Assembly (NCBI RefSeq): GCF_000317475.1
Contig: NC_019729.1
Location: 3,176,501-3,240,500 of the forward strand
DNA from: Oscillatoria nigro-viridis PCC 7112
GTDB taxonomy: Bacteria > Cyanobacteriota > Cyanobacteriia > Cyanobacteriales > Microcoleaceae
Direction: 5' to 3'
DNA: 64,000 nucleotides
In this document: positions 50,544 to 59,740 of the stretch, in pieces
Position numbering within the stretch: the stretch's first letter is position 1
Layout: every line of letters starts with the position of its first letter
Notes under the pieces: generated by a model
What the model was told of the DNA's origin: nothing
What the model saw: only the letters and a program-made list of their open reading frames with translations
The model's database searches: none
Program-made: the position numbers and the translations under genes

Positions 50544-51194
50544 CTACACTACTGCTGGTTCTAGCAGTTTGACGTTGGAGTAGTTGAACTCGGTTGTTGT
50601 CAGTTGACCTTTTTCTTTCGATCGAACTACTTGCTTTGTCATGACATAATAGTCGCCTATCTTCTCAAAGGTATCTTCAAATTCGAGTTCTCTGATGATT
50701 TCGTCTGTTTGCGGGTTGCGGAAAACGGCATCGTAGTGGGTGGCCAAAGAACCTTCGGGTGTCTCTAAGCTTTTGTGCGTGTCAATTACGAAAGCCATGC
50801 GGCCCATCACCCGGCTGACTTGACAAATTGAGAGACCTCGGATTTTATAATTCGAGCCCATTGAGTCGCCTTGCACCAAGATGTCCACAGCGTCAGTGCT
50901 GTCCTTCTCGCCCAGGGTGAAGCTATTTTTGCCGTGAGATTTTTCAAATGTCGAGCGTTTGCGGTGGGTGACAATATCGCGCATTTGGGTGTAGACGCTT
51001 TGCTGCACTTCCTCATCTTCAATGCCGCTGACTTCCACGCTCATGTCGGGTTTGATGGAAACATGACCCGTGTATACTTCGTCGCCCTGTTTGAGTTCAA
51101 TATCGGCACTGTAACCGGGAAAATTGGCATCCCAGGTATAGCGGTGTTCGTAAGCAGCGCGAAACAAATCGCGAGCGTTGGCTTGCTCTGTCAT
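50544..51194 (-). CDS. DUF3386 family protein
   Basis: 216 aa, soluble, beta-rich. DLFRAAYEHRYTWDANFPGY, DEVYTGHVSIKPDMSVEVSG, STFEKSHGKNSFTLGEKD, GLSICQVSRVMGRMAFVIDT. The family is known in cyanobacteria and plants, with no settled function. ATG preceded by AGAGGGATTT. Monocistronic. Confidence 0.85.
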   Translation of the reverse strand: MTEQANARDLFRAAYEHRYTWDANFPGYSADIELKQGDEVYTGHVSIKPDMSVEVSGIEDEEVQQSVYTQMRDIVTHRKRSTFEKSHGKNSFTLGEKDSTDAVDILVQGDSMGSNYKIRGLSICQVSRVMGRMAFVIDTHKSLETPEGSLATHYDAVFRNPQTDEIIRELEFEDTFEKIGDYYVMTKQVVRSKEKGQLTTTEFNYSNVKLLEPAVV

Positions 51195-51378
51195 AAATCC
51201 CTCTTTCTCTTGACACCCATCTAGTTTAGCTTAACCGCGAGAAGCCCCACATTCACTGGGTAGGGGAGTTACCCGCACTCCTGGCGAGCACTTCTTGGGG
51301 GTGCTGCTGGGCTGGCAATTAGGGCGCAGCAAGAATTTACTTTCTCTATCGGTTGCTATGATTTGAAAGTGACATCCT

Positions 51379-51408
51379 CCTACACCAAATCAAAGATTAT
51401 GGTGTAGG
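51379..51408 (-). repeat. Subterminal hairpin at the tnpB 3' side
   Basis: CCTACACCA / TGGTGTAGG with a 12-base loop, 12 bp past the tnpB stop. A partial direct copy, AAATCAGAGATTATGGTGTGGG, lies at 52786-52807 on the far side of tnpB. Such hairpins mark IS200/IS605-type ends and form the 3' part of TnpB guide RNAs. Confidence 0.65.
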
Positions 51409-51419
51409 CTTCCCAAGAA

Positions 51420-52679
51420 TCACTTCTTAGGTTTCCTGGTTGTTCTCTTGTGAGATTTCGCCACTTGCCTAGACTCAGTTCCCTCAGTCCCCGGTAGATC
51501 GGCTGCACAGGCGCTTTCGATTCCCGTCTGTCCAACGGTACTAATGAGGGATATTCCTCGGTTTCTGATATTCTGACCTGCTGCTACATCCCTATCCGTT
51601 GTGTATCCACAATGAGGACAGTTATGGACTCTAATACTCAGGTCTTTTTTAACTTCACCACCACACTCAGGACACTCTTGAGAAGTCCCCCTAGCATCAA
51701 CTTCGGCAAAGAATTTCCCACGCTTCCAGCACACATACTTAACGATGGTTCTGAATTGTCCAAAAGCAGCGTCAAGCATATGCTTCCCAAACATCCCTTT
51801 GGCACTGATGCGGTAATCCAAGTCTTCCATGAAAACCATATCACCAACATCACAAAGGGCATGGGCTTGCTTGAAGTGGAAGTCTTTCCTCGTGTTGTCA
51901 ATTTGATGGTGAAGCCGGGCAACTTTAAGGCGTTGTTTTTCGTAGTTTTTAGACCGCTTACTTTTTCTCTTCAGTCTGCGTTGCAGCACTTTCAGCCTAC
52001 CTTGCAGACTTTTAAAGAACTTTGGCGGTTTTACAAGAACACCGTCACTTGTTGCCAAAAATTTCTCCAACCCAATATCAACTCCAATGGGATGACCGTA
52101 GGGTGTTGGGTCGGGAACGTTGACATCACATTGCAGCGAAATAGATGCGTACCATTTATCGGCTTTCCTCAAGATTCGCACTTGTTTGACCACAAACCCT
52201 GTCGGGATAGGTCGATGCAAGTTGATGGGAATCGCCCCCATCTTGGGCAGTTTAATGTGCAAATTCGTCACCGGATTCTCTTGAAACTGAGGAAACAGCA
52301 ACGACTTAAACTGCCCATACTTCTTGAATCTGGGGAAGCCGAACCCTCTCTTCTGAAAATATTCCCATCCTCTATGCAACTGCTTAATAGCATGCGGTCG
52401 AACTTGAGAAGGAACCTGACTCAACTTGGGAAATTCTTTCTTAGCTTTTGGCAACTGGTTAAGCTGTTGAATTTCGCCTGGAAACTTCAGCTCTGGAGAA
52501 ATGATGTACTCTTTCTCCAGAGAGCATCTGTCAATCGGACACTTACGACTGTCACACCAATCTTTTATCTCTCTCAATGCGTAGTTAAATGCGCCTCGAC
52601 AGATTTCCATCCAGTCAATGAGTTGTTGCTCAAGAGCGAAGTCTGGATAAATTCGGTAGCGGTGTATAAGTATCAGCAT
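51420..52679 (-). CDS. tnpB: Solo TnpB RNA-guided nuclease (IS200/IS605 type)
   Basis: 419 aa, complete. RuvC residues Asp201 (GVDIGLEKFLATSDG), Glu285 (MEDLDYR) and Asp364 (DRDVAAGQNIRNRG); zinc finger CPECG/CPHCG (Cys336, 339, 354, 357). All catalytic residues intact. No tnpA nearby, so it is either a transposon relic that can be mobilised in trans or a domesticated nuclease. A hairpin 12 bp past its stop fits the guide RNA end. Confidence 0.9.
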   Translation of the reverse strand: MLILIHRYRIYPDFALEQQLIDWMEICRGAFNYALREIKDWCDSRKCPIDRCSLEKEYIISPELKFPGEIQQLNQLPKAKKEFPKLSQVPSQVRPHAIKQLHRGWEYFQKRGFGFPRFKKYGQFKSLLFPQFQENPVTNLHIKLPKMGAIPINLHRPIPTGFVVKQVRILRKADKWYASISLQCDVNVPDPTPYGHPIGVDIGLEKFLATSDGVLVKPPKFFKSLQGRLKVLQRRLKRKSKRSKNYEKQRLKVARLHHQIDNTRKDFHFKQAHALCDVGDMVFMEDLDYRISAKGMFGKHMLDAAFGQFRTIVKYVCWKRGKFFAEVDARGTSQECPECGGEVKKDLSIRVHNCPHCGYTTDRDVAAGQNIRNRGISLISTVGQTGIESACAADLPGTEGTESRQVAKSHKRTTRKPKK

Positions 52680-52995
52680 TCCAGTATTATACAGTGTTTA
52701 CTGGTGAGTAGTGTAGGCTTAAATGTTGATTTTAGGGACATCGAGTCCCATAAAATTAACTTGGGGGAGTCCATGTATCCACGCGCGAAATCAGAGATTA
52801 TGGTGTGGGTCTTATAGCTCACCCCCTACTCCCAAACCCCCACGAAAAGATAAAGTCCCAACATGCCTGGTTATTGAAAGCGCGAGGGGTCGCAAGCCAG
52901 ACACCAGTCTTAGTTATGGGTTATGTTGAAAAAACTTGTGTCCGCTTTTTAGGGGTTGCACCCGCAGGCAACTATTAGATTCCCCCCTTAATAAA
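52680..52995. other. Intergenic, far end of the solo tnpB element
   Basis: Contains the partial copy of the left-end motif at 52786-52807, and GTGTAGG near 52712. No gene seen. The boundary of the element cannot be fixed from sequence alone. Confidence 0.5.
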
Positions 52996-54534
52996 ATGCT
53001 AGAAACTGTCTACAAACACTTAGAAACATTGCAGGAACAAGCTAGGGAATTGCCACACCCGCAACAGGCAATTTTTACAAAAATTTTGGAAGCTTTATCA
53101 AATTCTCTACAGGAAATGGCAGGCAGCCGCTTGTTTGAAAGCGCAACAAATAACGCGGCTAAACTGGTTGAACTTGAAAAAAATAATCGCCTGTTGGAAC
53201 GCACAGTAGCCCAGCAAGTAGGGCAAATCAGACAGCTACGGGAGCAGTTGGAAAAACAAATCAGCCAGCATCGCAGGGATACTCAAGCATTAACTAAAAG
53301 TGAAGCAAAACTGCAAGCTATGCTGCGTAATTCTCCCGATCTAATTAGCATTGTCGGCTCCGACGGGCGAGTTCGATACCACAGCGGCTCTCTACAGCGG
53401 CTTTTGGGTTACAACCCAGAAGAAAGAATTGGCAAATTTCACGGCGAGTTAATCCATCCCGACGATTTGCTGGCTTGGCAGACGTATTTTGGTAAGTTGT
53501 TAGAATCTCCAGGAATTGGGGGGGCAATCGAATATCGGAAACGCCACGCTGACGGTTCTTGGATATACATGGAGTCGATAGGTAACAGTTTGCTTTACGA
53601 TTCTAGCGTGCAGGGAATTATAATTAGTTCGCGGGAAATAGGGGAACGAAAGCAAGCCGAAATCGCAGTCCGAGAGTCGGAACTCCACTACAGAGTTATG
53701 TCGCAAATTACTTCTGATTTTGCCTATTCTTTTAAGGGACTGCCCGACGGTAAGTTCGCCTGCGAGTGGGCGACAGAAGCTTTTGAGCGCTGCACGGGTC
53801 GCGTTCCTGAACAATTAGAATCGTTTGGTTGGTGGAACTCAGAACTCGTTCATCCCGACGACAGGGAAATGTTAATTAAACAATTAGAAGGCTGTACTTT
53901 CAGCCGCACAGGAGCTAATGAGTATCGCATTATTAATCAAAAAGGCGAGGTGCGCTGGGTGCGGGACTACTGGCAAGTGGTGTGGGACAAAACTGCTGAA
54001 CGGGTTGTCCGTTTGTGGGGCGCTTGTCAGGAAATTACCGATCGCAAGCAAGTAGAATTGAAACTGCAACTCGTTAACCAAGTTTTGCAAGCCCAGATAG
54101 CATCGGCGCCGCTGGCGATTAACTGTACCAGCAATGACGGCAATACCGTTGTTTGGAACCGCGCCGCCGAACAACTTTTTGGCTGGACTGCGGCTGAGGT
54201 TTTAGGGAAACCTTTACCGAATATTCCTCAAGGCCAAAAGCAAGATTTTTACGGGCTGCTAAAGTCTGCGTCTAATGGCAAACCGCAAAACGGTTTGGAA
54301 GTATCTTTGTTGAAAAAAGACGGTAGTTCGATCGATGTTTGGCTTTGGGCCGCACGAGTACGAGATGCGGGCGGCCAGACTGTCGGCAGTATCAACATAT
54401 TTTCCGATCTTTCAGAACGCAAGCGCATAGAGGAAGAGCGCCAAAAACTAGCAGCGATGAAAGATATGGAGGAACCTTTTTGGGCGCGCTATGTCAGCCC
54501 TCCAAAAACTCCAAAAAAAAAGGGCGGTCGGTAA
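52996..54534 (+). CDS. PAS-domain protein without output domain
   Basis: 512 aa from the ATG of MLETVYKHLETLQEQARELP. Coiled coil (about 45-115), then three PAS/PAC units: ISIVGSDGRVRYHSGSLQRL (about 120-235), FAYSFKGLPDGKFACEWATE (about 245-365), and CTSNDGNTVVWNRAAEQLFG (about 375-490). It ends with a short basic tail (PPKTPKKKGGR) after the last PAC (IFSDLSERKRIEEERQ). No kinase, GGDEF or HTH follows. It may act as a sensing partner for a separate kinase, or the output part may have been lost. Confidence 0.8.
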   Translation: MLETVYKHLETLQEQARELPHPQQAIFTKILEALSNSLQEMAGSRLFESATNNAAKLVELEKNNRLLERTVAQQVGQIRQLREQLEKQISQHRRDTQALTKSEAKLQAMLRNSPDLISIVGSDGRVRYHSGSLQRLLGYNPEERIGKFHGELIHPDDLLAWQTYFGKLLESPGIGGAIEYRKRHADGSWIYMESIGNSLLYDSSVQGIIISSREIGERKQAEIAVRESELHYRVMSQITSDFAYSFKGLPDGKFACEWATEAFERCTGRVPEQLESFGWWNSELVHPDDREMLIKQLEGCTFSRTGANEYRIINQKGEVRWVRDYWQVVWDKTAERVVRLWGACQEITDRKQVELKLQLVNQVLQAQIASAPLAINCTSNDGNTVVWNRAAEQLFGWTAAEVLGKPLPNIPQGQKQDFYGLLKSASNGKPQNGLEVSLLKKDGSSIDVWLWAARVRDAGGQTVGSINIFSDLSERKRIEEERQKLAAMKDMEEPFWARYVSPPKTPKKKGGR

Positions 54535-54840
54535 TTCTATCAAGCACAAGTTAAAAGCATTAAAATTGCGAAAGTGCAATCTTATGCTGGCAATATCCTT
54601 TACGGTCAAATAACCTATTTGATGGGAGTCGTTCGAGCGGACATAATATGATAAATACACCGAGCTACTACCTTTAGTAGTTGCTATGCTGTACTTTGTA
54701 AAAGTATAATTCCCTAAAAATAATTGATGAACCAGCTACCGAATTTTTTGAGGTAATCTATCGATAATTTGTCAACTTTTTCAGGGTAAAACTTGTTGGC
54801 ACGGTAAATATTAGACTTGTTAAATACACCACTAGAAGGT
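54535..54840. other. Intergenic, no gene
   Basis: About 300 bp between convergent sensor genes, AT-rich. No HATPase remnant was found that would complete either neighbour. Confidence 0.5.
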
Positions 54841-55650
54841 TTACTGATGCCCCGATTTTTCCTGGTTCCTGAAAGTGGCTAACTCTGCGTGAGTTTGGCA
54901 AGCTTCACTTAACTCAATGTAATCTAAGATATTGGAAATTACTTGAGAAAGGTGGATAGCCGAACGGTGAGCTTCTTGGATAAAATCTCTCTCCTCGATC
55001 GGATCGTCAGCTTGATCGTCTATGGTTAGTTGTAGATAGCCGATGATGTGATTTAGGGGAGTGCGGAGCTCGTGGGACGCCTTCCACAAAAATTGCTTTT
55101 TGAGCTGGGATAGTTCTTGTACTCGCTTGCTGCGCTCTTGGTAGAGGGTGGCGAGGGCGATCGCGCTTCCTACTTGCTCGGCAAGTTCTTGTGCGAATTC
55201 GATCTGGCATTGAGTCCAAGGTCGATCGGTCTTACCCTTCGCCGACGATCGACCTCTGCACTGATGCAAGCTAATTATGCCGTTAGGTTGCTCTTGGTAA
55301 GCGGTAGCCACCACTAACAGCGACTGCGGCCCAAAAGGGTCATTGGCTGCAAAGGAGTCTACTACCACCGGTTCGAGTGTGGCTAGAGCTTGAAGGAAAT
55401 GAGGTGCTGCTGTGAGGGAGATTTCCATTCCCAGCATGGGTAAAAATGGTTCTTGGCAGTATTCAGCAGCTACTTTGACTTGCAGGCTAGAACTTTCATA
55501 GGGACAAATGATACAGCGGCTGACGCCTAGTGTTTCTCCCAGACTGTTAACTGTTTGCTCCCAGATGGTATGGAGATCCAGGGTTCGACGAATATTTCTG
55601 CCAATTTGGAGTAAAAGCTTTTGCGATTGAGCTGATATTTGCTGATTCAT
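54841..55650 (-). CDS. GAF-HisKA protein lacking the ATPase domain
   Basis: 269 aa from the ATG of MNQQISAQSQKLLLQIGRNI. GAF domain (about 10-175: NSLGETLGVSRCIICPYESS, GIISLHQCRG), then HisKA with KASHELRTPLNHIIGYLQLT, ending about 50 residues later. The ATP-binding domain that should follow is missing. It is closely similar to residues about 180-460 of the kinase encoded at 56728-58626. Could be a phosphotransfer or dimerisation partner of that kinase, or a truncated copy. Confidence 0.8.
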   Translation of the reverse strand: MNQQISAQSQKLLLQIGRNIRRTLDLHTIWEQTVNSLGETLGVSRCIICPYESSSLQVKVAAEYCQEPFLPMLGMEISLTAAPHFLQALATLEPVVVDSFAANDPFGPQSLLVVATAYQEQPNGIISLHQCRGRSSAKGKTDRPWTQCQIEFAQELAEQVGSAIALATLYQERSKRVQELSQLKKQFLWKASHELRTPLNHIIGYLQLTIDDQADDPIEERDFIQEAHRSAIHLSQVISNILDYIELSEACQTHAELATFRNQEKSGHQ

Positions 55651-56727
55651 AGCAACCCTTTTTCTACGAGACTGGCAAAAGTTTACCACTCCGGCAACAG
55701 GGCAGGGAGTTACTTAATTTGCCAGGCTGCGGCGGTCCCACTGATTAATTACGTAATTCTACTTAAATATTGCCACAAACCGTCAAACATTACTAAGTAG
55801 TTGCGGTGTCTTTACAAGATCTTTATGATTTTCACATAGAAGGGAGAGCATCCTATTTTCTTAAAAATCCTTGACAGTAGGGGATTGGAAAGCTGAATCA
55901 GTCCTAAAAGTAGCCATTAAGTTCTTGTAAAGTTGGCGGTTTGTGGGGGTTTACTCGGAGGTGTGAGCTGCCAGCCGAGAGATTAAAGATGAGCTGTTAT
56001 CCGTATCCCCCGGATTTGATTTATGCCAATTCTGGGTGGGGATCGGAAGTGGCGCGGGCGATCGATATGAGTCCAAAACTCCCAAGGAGGGAGCTTGGCG
56101 ACGGATAAAAGTCAATCGATTTGAGATTTGAGATTTGAGATTTTAGATTAAACAATTGAAGCATTTACCCAGCCCAAAAACGGATACCGTGCCACGTACT
56201 CCTGTCGTGGAAAGATAAAAATTTTCGACCCTAGTTCAAGCTCCCAGATTAATCTGTGGGGTAAATCTCAAATCTCAAATCTCAAATCTCAAATCTAAAA
56301 TCGACTGACTTGCGCGAGATAAATACGTTCGGCTCTTTATCGGATACAGGTTTTTTATTTCTGGACGGATGAATCCGGGGGCTTGTATCCTGGATGCTTG
56401 ATTGTCAAAATTGATACGCTGGTGGGCGATCGAACTGTGTTTGTAGGACAATTACCAATTATCGATGACCTTTATTCACGCAACTGAACTCACGAATACA
56501 GGAATATAGCAATTTTTAAGTTAGTAAGGTACAGTTTGGTAATTGGTAATTGGTAATATCAATTCCGGCTGCGGCGGAATGATATCAAATCCGCCCTTCA
56601 TCGTCGGGCGTAAAGTCGAATCAAGATGCCCGCAAATAATGCGCTAGTTTTCATGTTTTTGACCCGCCCGTCAACAGTCAACAGTCAACAGTCAACAATG
56701 ATTCCGGTTGCACCGGAATCGATATGA
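55651..56727. repeat. One-kilobase repeat-filled intergenic region
   Basis: No gene. Holds GATTTGA heptamers (about 56118-56150) and CAAATCT heptamers (56268-56300), which are reverse complements of each other; the inverted second copy of the 68-bp repeat (56339-56407); GGTAATT (about 56536-56556); an ATCAATTCCGGCTGCGGCGG hairpin (56557-56588); CAACAGT repeats (about 56671-56695); and GATTCCGGTTGCACCGGAAT (56700-56719). Confidence 0.75.
56339..56407 (-). repeat. 68-bp dispersed repeat, copy 2 (inverted)
   Basis: Reverse complement of 10626-10694 with one mismatch. Confidence 0.8.
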
Positions 56728-58626
56728 TTAATTTTTAAATAGTGGTTCTTGATAAAGCGGCACAGTAAAAGTAACCGTCGAGCCGAGTCCTTCCCCCATA
56801 CTGTAAAAATTTACTGTACCCCCCATTGCTTCTACCAGTTTTTGAGAAATAGCCAATCCCAAACCGGTGCCGCCGTATTGCCTGGTACGAGCGCCGTCCA
56901 CCTGAAAAAACGACTCAAATAATTTATCTTGCTTGTCGAGAGAAACGCCGATGCCAGTATCAGCAACTCTGATTTTCACCATTCCGGGGAACTGCTGGTT
57001 GTGAACAGTCACCTTTTTCTTAATAACCTCGGCACTGATGCGAATTCCCCCTTCCCCCGTAAATTTAATCGCATTGCCCGTGAGGTTCAAGATTACTTGA
57101 AGCAGGCGTTGGTAGTTGCCGTACACAATAATCTCGTCCTCCACAGGGGGTTTTTGGATTTGAAATTGCAATCGCTTTTGCTCGATTTGAACCCGCGTAA
57201 AATTCTCAACTTGTTGCAACAGTTCACCGAGTTTGACGGGAGCGAGGTCTAACTCCATTTTGCCAGCTTCGATTTTAGCGATATCCAAAATATCGTTAAT
57301 CACATTGAACAAATGTACTGCAGATCGGTAAGCTTCTTCTATAAATTGGTGCGCTTCTTCGGGGTCATCTGCCATGCCGTCCACCAGCAGTTTTAGAAAG
57401 CCGAGGATGCCGTTGAGGGGAGTGCGGAGTTCGTGAGAAGTATTGGCAAGAAATTGACTTTTAAGTTGGGAAAGAGCTACGGCTTCGGCGCGGGCCTGTT
57501 CTAATTCTTGGTAAAGTGTAGCGTGGGCGATCGCACTGCCGACTTGAGCGACTAACTCGCGGGCGAATTCGAGTTCGACTGGACTCCATTTCGGGGCACT
57601 GCCGCAGCGGTGCAAACATATCAGTGCATTGGGTTGGTCTTCATAGGAGGTAGCGGCTACGAGCACGGAATGGCGACCGAAGGGATCGGTGGCGGGGGAG
57701 GCGTAATCGACTGCTACTGGTTTTAAGGTGGCTAAAGTTTGAATCCACCCTGGCTGTTCGGCTGCGCGCAGTTCTAATCCCAGCATAGAAGAGTAAGCTT
57801 CTTGGCGGTATTCAGCTACTACTTTAAAAGTTTTCGATTGGAGATTTTCGATTTGAGCGGGGGAAAGCGGGGGCGAGGGGTCGCTAGCTATTGACTGTTG
57901 TAATTCCCCAGCAGCAGCGGTCGAATTTTGCTGATTTTCCGAGGCAAGGAAGGGGGAGGTTTCAAGATTTTCGCTGTCTTTTTTGTAGGAACAGATGATG
58001 CAGCGGCTCGCGTTCAAAACTTGACCCAAGCTGTTAACAGTTTGCTGCCTAATTGTGTCTAAATCGAGGGTTTTGTGCAGGTTTTGAGCGATTTGGGAGA
58101 TGATTTTACGGTCGATTTCCGAGTAGGGGGGGAGCGATCGACCGGGGATACGGCTCGCTGGAAGCGACATTTGTTGGCGGGCGTCCAAGGGGGATGGCAA
58201 AGCTCGATAGGGCATGAATTCTGGGGAGTCGGGCCGTCTGTCTGTGGGTTTGTCAGACAGCAGCCTTCCCATAACTAAGACTTTTGCAGCTTTGCCGTTT
58301 GAGTCGATCGCGGGAGTGAGTGTCAAATCGAAGAGAAAATATTGTCCGGCGTGGCAAAATGGATAGCTGAACCGTTGCGGTAGGAGGGTTTCGAGCGCCC
58401 GCCGCAGGATGTCGAGATAAGGCGCAGGGGGGATGGGTTGCAGGGTTTCGCTGAGGGGGCGATCGACAATTTGTTCTGCTGTGAGCTTGTACCGATCGGC
58501 TTTTTGCCAGTAAAAAGATAGATATCGACCAGAGGCGTCTTGGGTAAATACTAATTCTGCCCCTAACTCTTGAAAAAAAACTGTAGAGGCGAGGCTAGAT
58601 CGCCGGAAATCTGTGTTAGAGTCCAT
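56728..58626 (-). CDS. PAS-GAF sensor histidine kinase
   Basis: 632 aa. N-terminal PAS (about 15-130: ELVFTQDASGRYLSFYWQKA), GAF (about 180-370, IICSYKKDSENLETS; ALICLHRCGSAPKW), HisKA with ANTSHELRTPLNGILGFLKL (His near 400), HATPase with LTGNAIKFTGEGG, DTGIGVSLD and GGTGLGLAIS. No membrane segment. The GAF pocket has Cys residues but no clear bilin-binding motif, so light sensing is not supported. The PAS-lacking, ATPase-lacking copy at 54841-55650 is its paralogue. Confidence 0.88.
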   Translation of the reverse strand: MDSNTDFRRSSLASTVFFQELGAELVFTQDASGRYLSFYWQKADRYKLTAEQIVDRPLSETLQPIPPAPYLDILRRALETLLPQRFSYPFCHAGQYFLFDLTLTPAIDSNGKAAKVLVMGRLLSDKPTDRRPDSPEFMPYRALPSPLDARQQMSLPASRIPGRSLPPYSEIDRKIISQIAQNLHKTLDLDTIRQQTVNSLGQVLNASRCIICSYKKDSENLETSPFLASENQQNSTAAAGELQQSIASDPSPPLSPAQIENLQSKTFKVVAEYRQEAYSSMLGLELRAAEQPGWIQTLATLKPVAVDYASPATDPFGRHSVLVAATSYEDQPNALICLHRCGSAPKWSPVELEFARELVAQVGSAIAHATLYQELEQARAEAVALSQLKSQFLANTSHELRTPLNGILGFLKLLVDGMADDPEEAHQFIEEAYRSAVHLFNVINDILDIAKIEAGKMELDLAPVKLGELLQQVENFTRVQIEQKRLQFQIQKPPVEDEIIVYGNYQRLLQVILNLTGNAIKFTGEGGIRISAEVIKKKVTVHNQQFPGMVKIRVADTGIGVSLDKQDKLFESFFQVDGARTRQYGGTGLGLAISQKLVEAMGGTVNFYSMGEGLGSTVTFTVPLYQEPLFKN

Positions 58627-59184
58627 CAGAGTAGGGGATGAAAGTAGTTCGGATTTTGGAGTCTTGAGTTTTTAATAGAGAACTCCAGACTTACCATTGT
58701 TTGGGGCTTCTACTGTTAATTTGTGAGCGATTAATCAATTTAAAAGCTGTTGGCTTTTTAATTACAACATTAATCGCTCAAAACTCAACAATTAGCAAAA
58801 ATTTTTGGCTTCTACTATTGACTTTTGAGTGATTAATGAACTCATAAAATATTAATTTTTTAATTCTGAGTTCAACTCAAAACTCTTCGTTCTCAGCCTT
58901 TTTGGGTAATTTAAAGATAAAAATTAAGATTGAGAAATTAGGAATCTGCACCGATTAACTATCAACTGTGAAAATTACGCCAAAATATGAGGCTGCAAAC
59001 AACTCTAGTCAGGGAACGGCTCACGCATTTTTTCCCTCACCTAGAATAGTTCCGAGGTTGTGATTTAGCCGAGTTCGCTCGCCCACCACCAGTAGCTTTT
59101 GCCGCGAAATCTGCAGGAGTGCGCGCGGGCGATCTAAATTTCACAGCCTGCAGATTTGCGCGCGCCGTCTGGGGCGAGAGCCGC
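58627..59184. other. Intergenic, AT-rich with imperfect repeats
   Basis: Two imperfect copies of a TTTTGAGTGATTAAT-like motif (about 58715-58790 and 58820-58880). No gene. Confidence 0.5.
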
Positions 59185-59412
59185 TCAGTCGTTCCATTCG
59201 CCGCGGGGCGGGACTGGCGGGTTGCGGCGCAAACTCAGAGCCAGCTCGTCTTCGCGGCGCTCGCCTCTGAGCCACTGCTTGATTGCTGTTTCAATGACTT
59301 TGCTGGGGTCATTCGTCAAGTGCTTAATTTGGTCTAGCAGTTCAGAATCTATGTGGATAGATAGTTCCACTTTTTCTGACGAACTGTGGGAGGGTATACT
59401 TGACTGGCTCAT
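59185..59412 (-). CDS. Ribbon-helix-helix domain protein
   Basis: 75 aa. KVELSIHIDSELLDQIKHLT, SKVIETAIKQWLRGERRED match an RHH fold with a C-terminal tail NPPVPPRGEWND. Usual role is DNA binding or antitoxin. No toxin partner is adjacent. Confidence 0.7.
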   Translation of the reverse strand: MSQSSIPSHSSSEKVELSIHIDSELLDQIKHLTNDPSKVIETAIKQWLRGERREDELALSLRRNPPVPPRGEWND

Positions 59413-59740
59413 AGTTAAAAAATCCTAGTTTTAATTCTTAAGTTTCAATTCTTTTGATGAGAACCGACTGGACTAGATATTTGCAGTCCCTGATTTGCAC
59501 CCCACCTTTCCTCAACCGCTTAACAGCTTTCTGTACAATGAGACAGAGAAAAGTTTTTTCCTTTTGGGTGTCCGGGCTCGGTCGGACACTTGAAAGGGTA
59601 ATAACTGATACTCTTGAGGTTTGCCTCAGTTGCGGTTTCCTCTCAATCCCCAGTAAGAGGTTGAAGTAAGCACTCTACTCTTGCTTGTGCGATCATACAA
59701 CAAAAAGTATCCTTTGCCGATTAGCTCTTCCATAAAAAAC
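59413..59740. other. Intergenic region upstream of lepA
   Basis: The plus-strand frame opening at 59454 has no recognisable domain. No clear promoter was assigned. Confidence 0.5.

Noticed and set aside
59454..59669. 71-aa frame upstream of lepA
   Set aside because: No domain, no ribosome binding site; more likely lepA leader or spacer.
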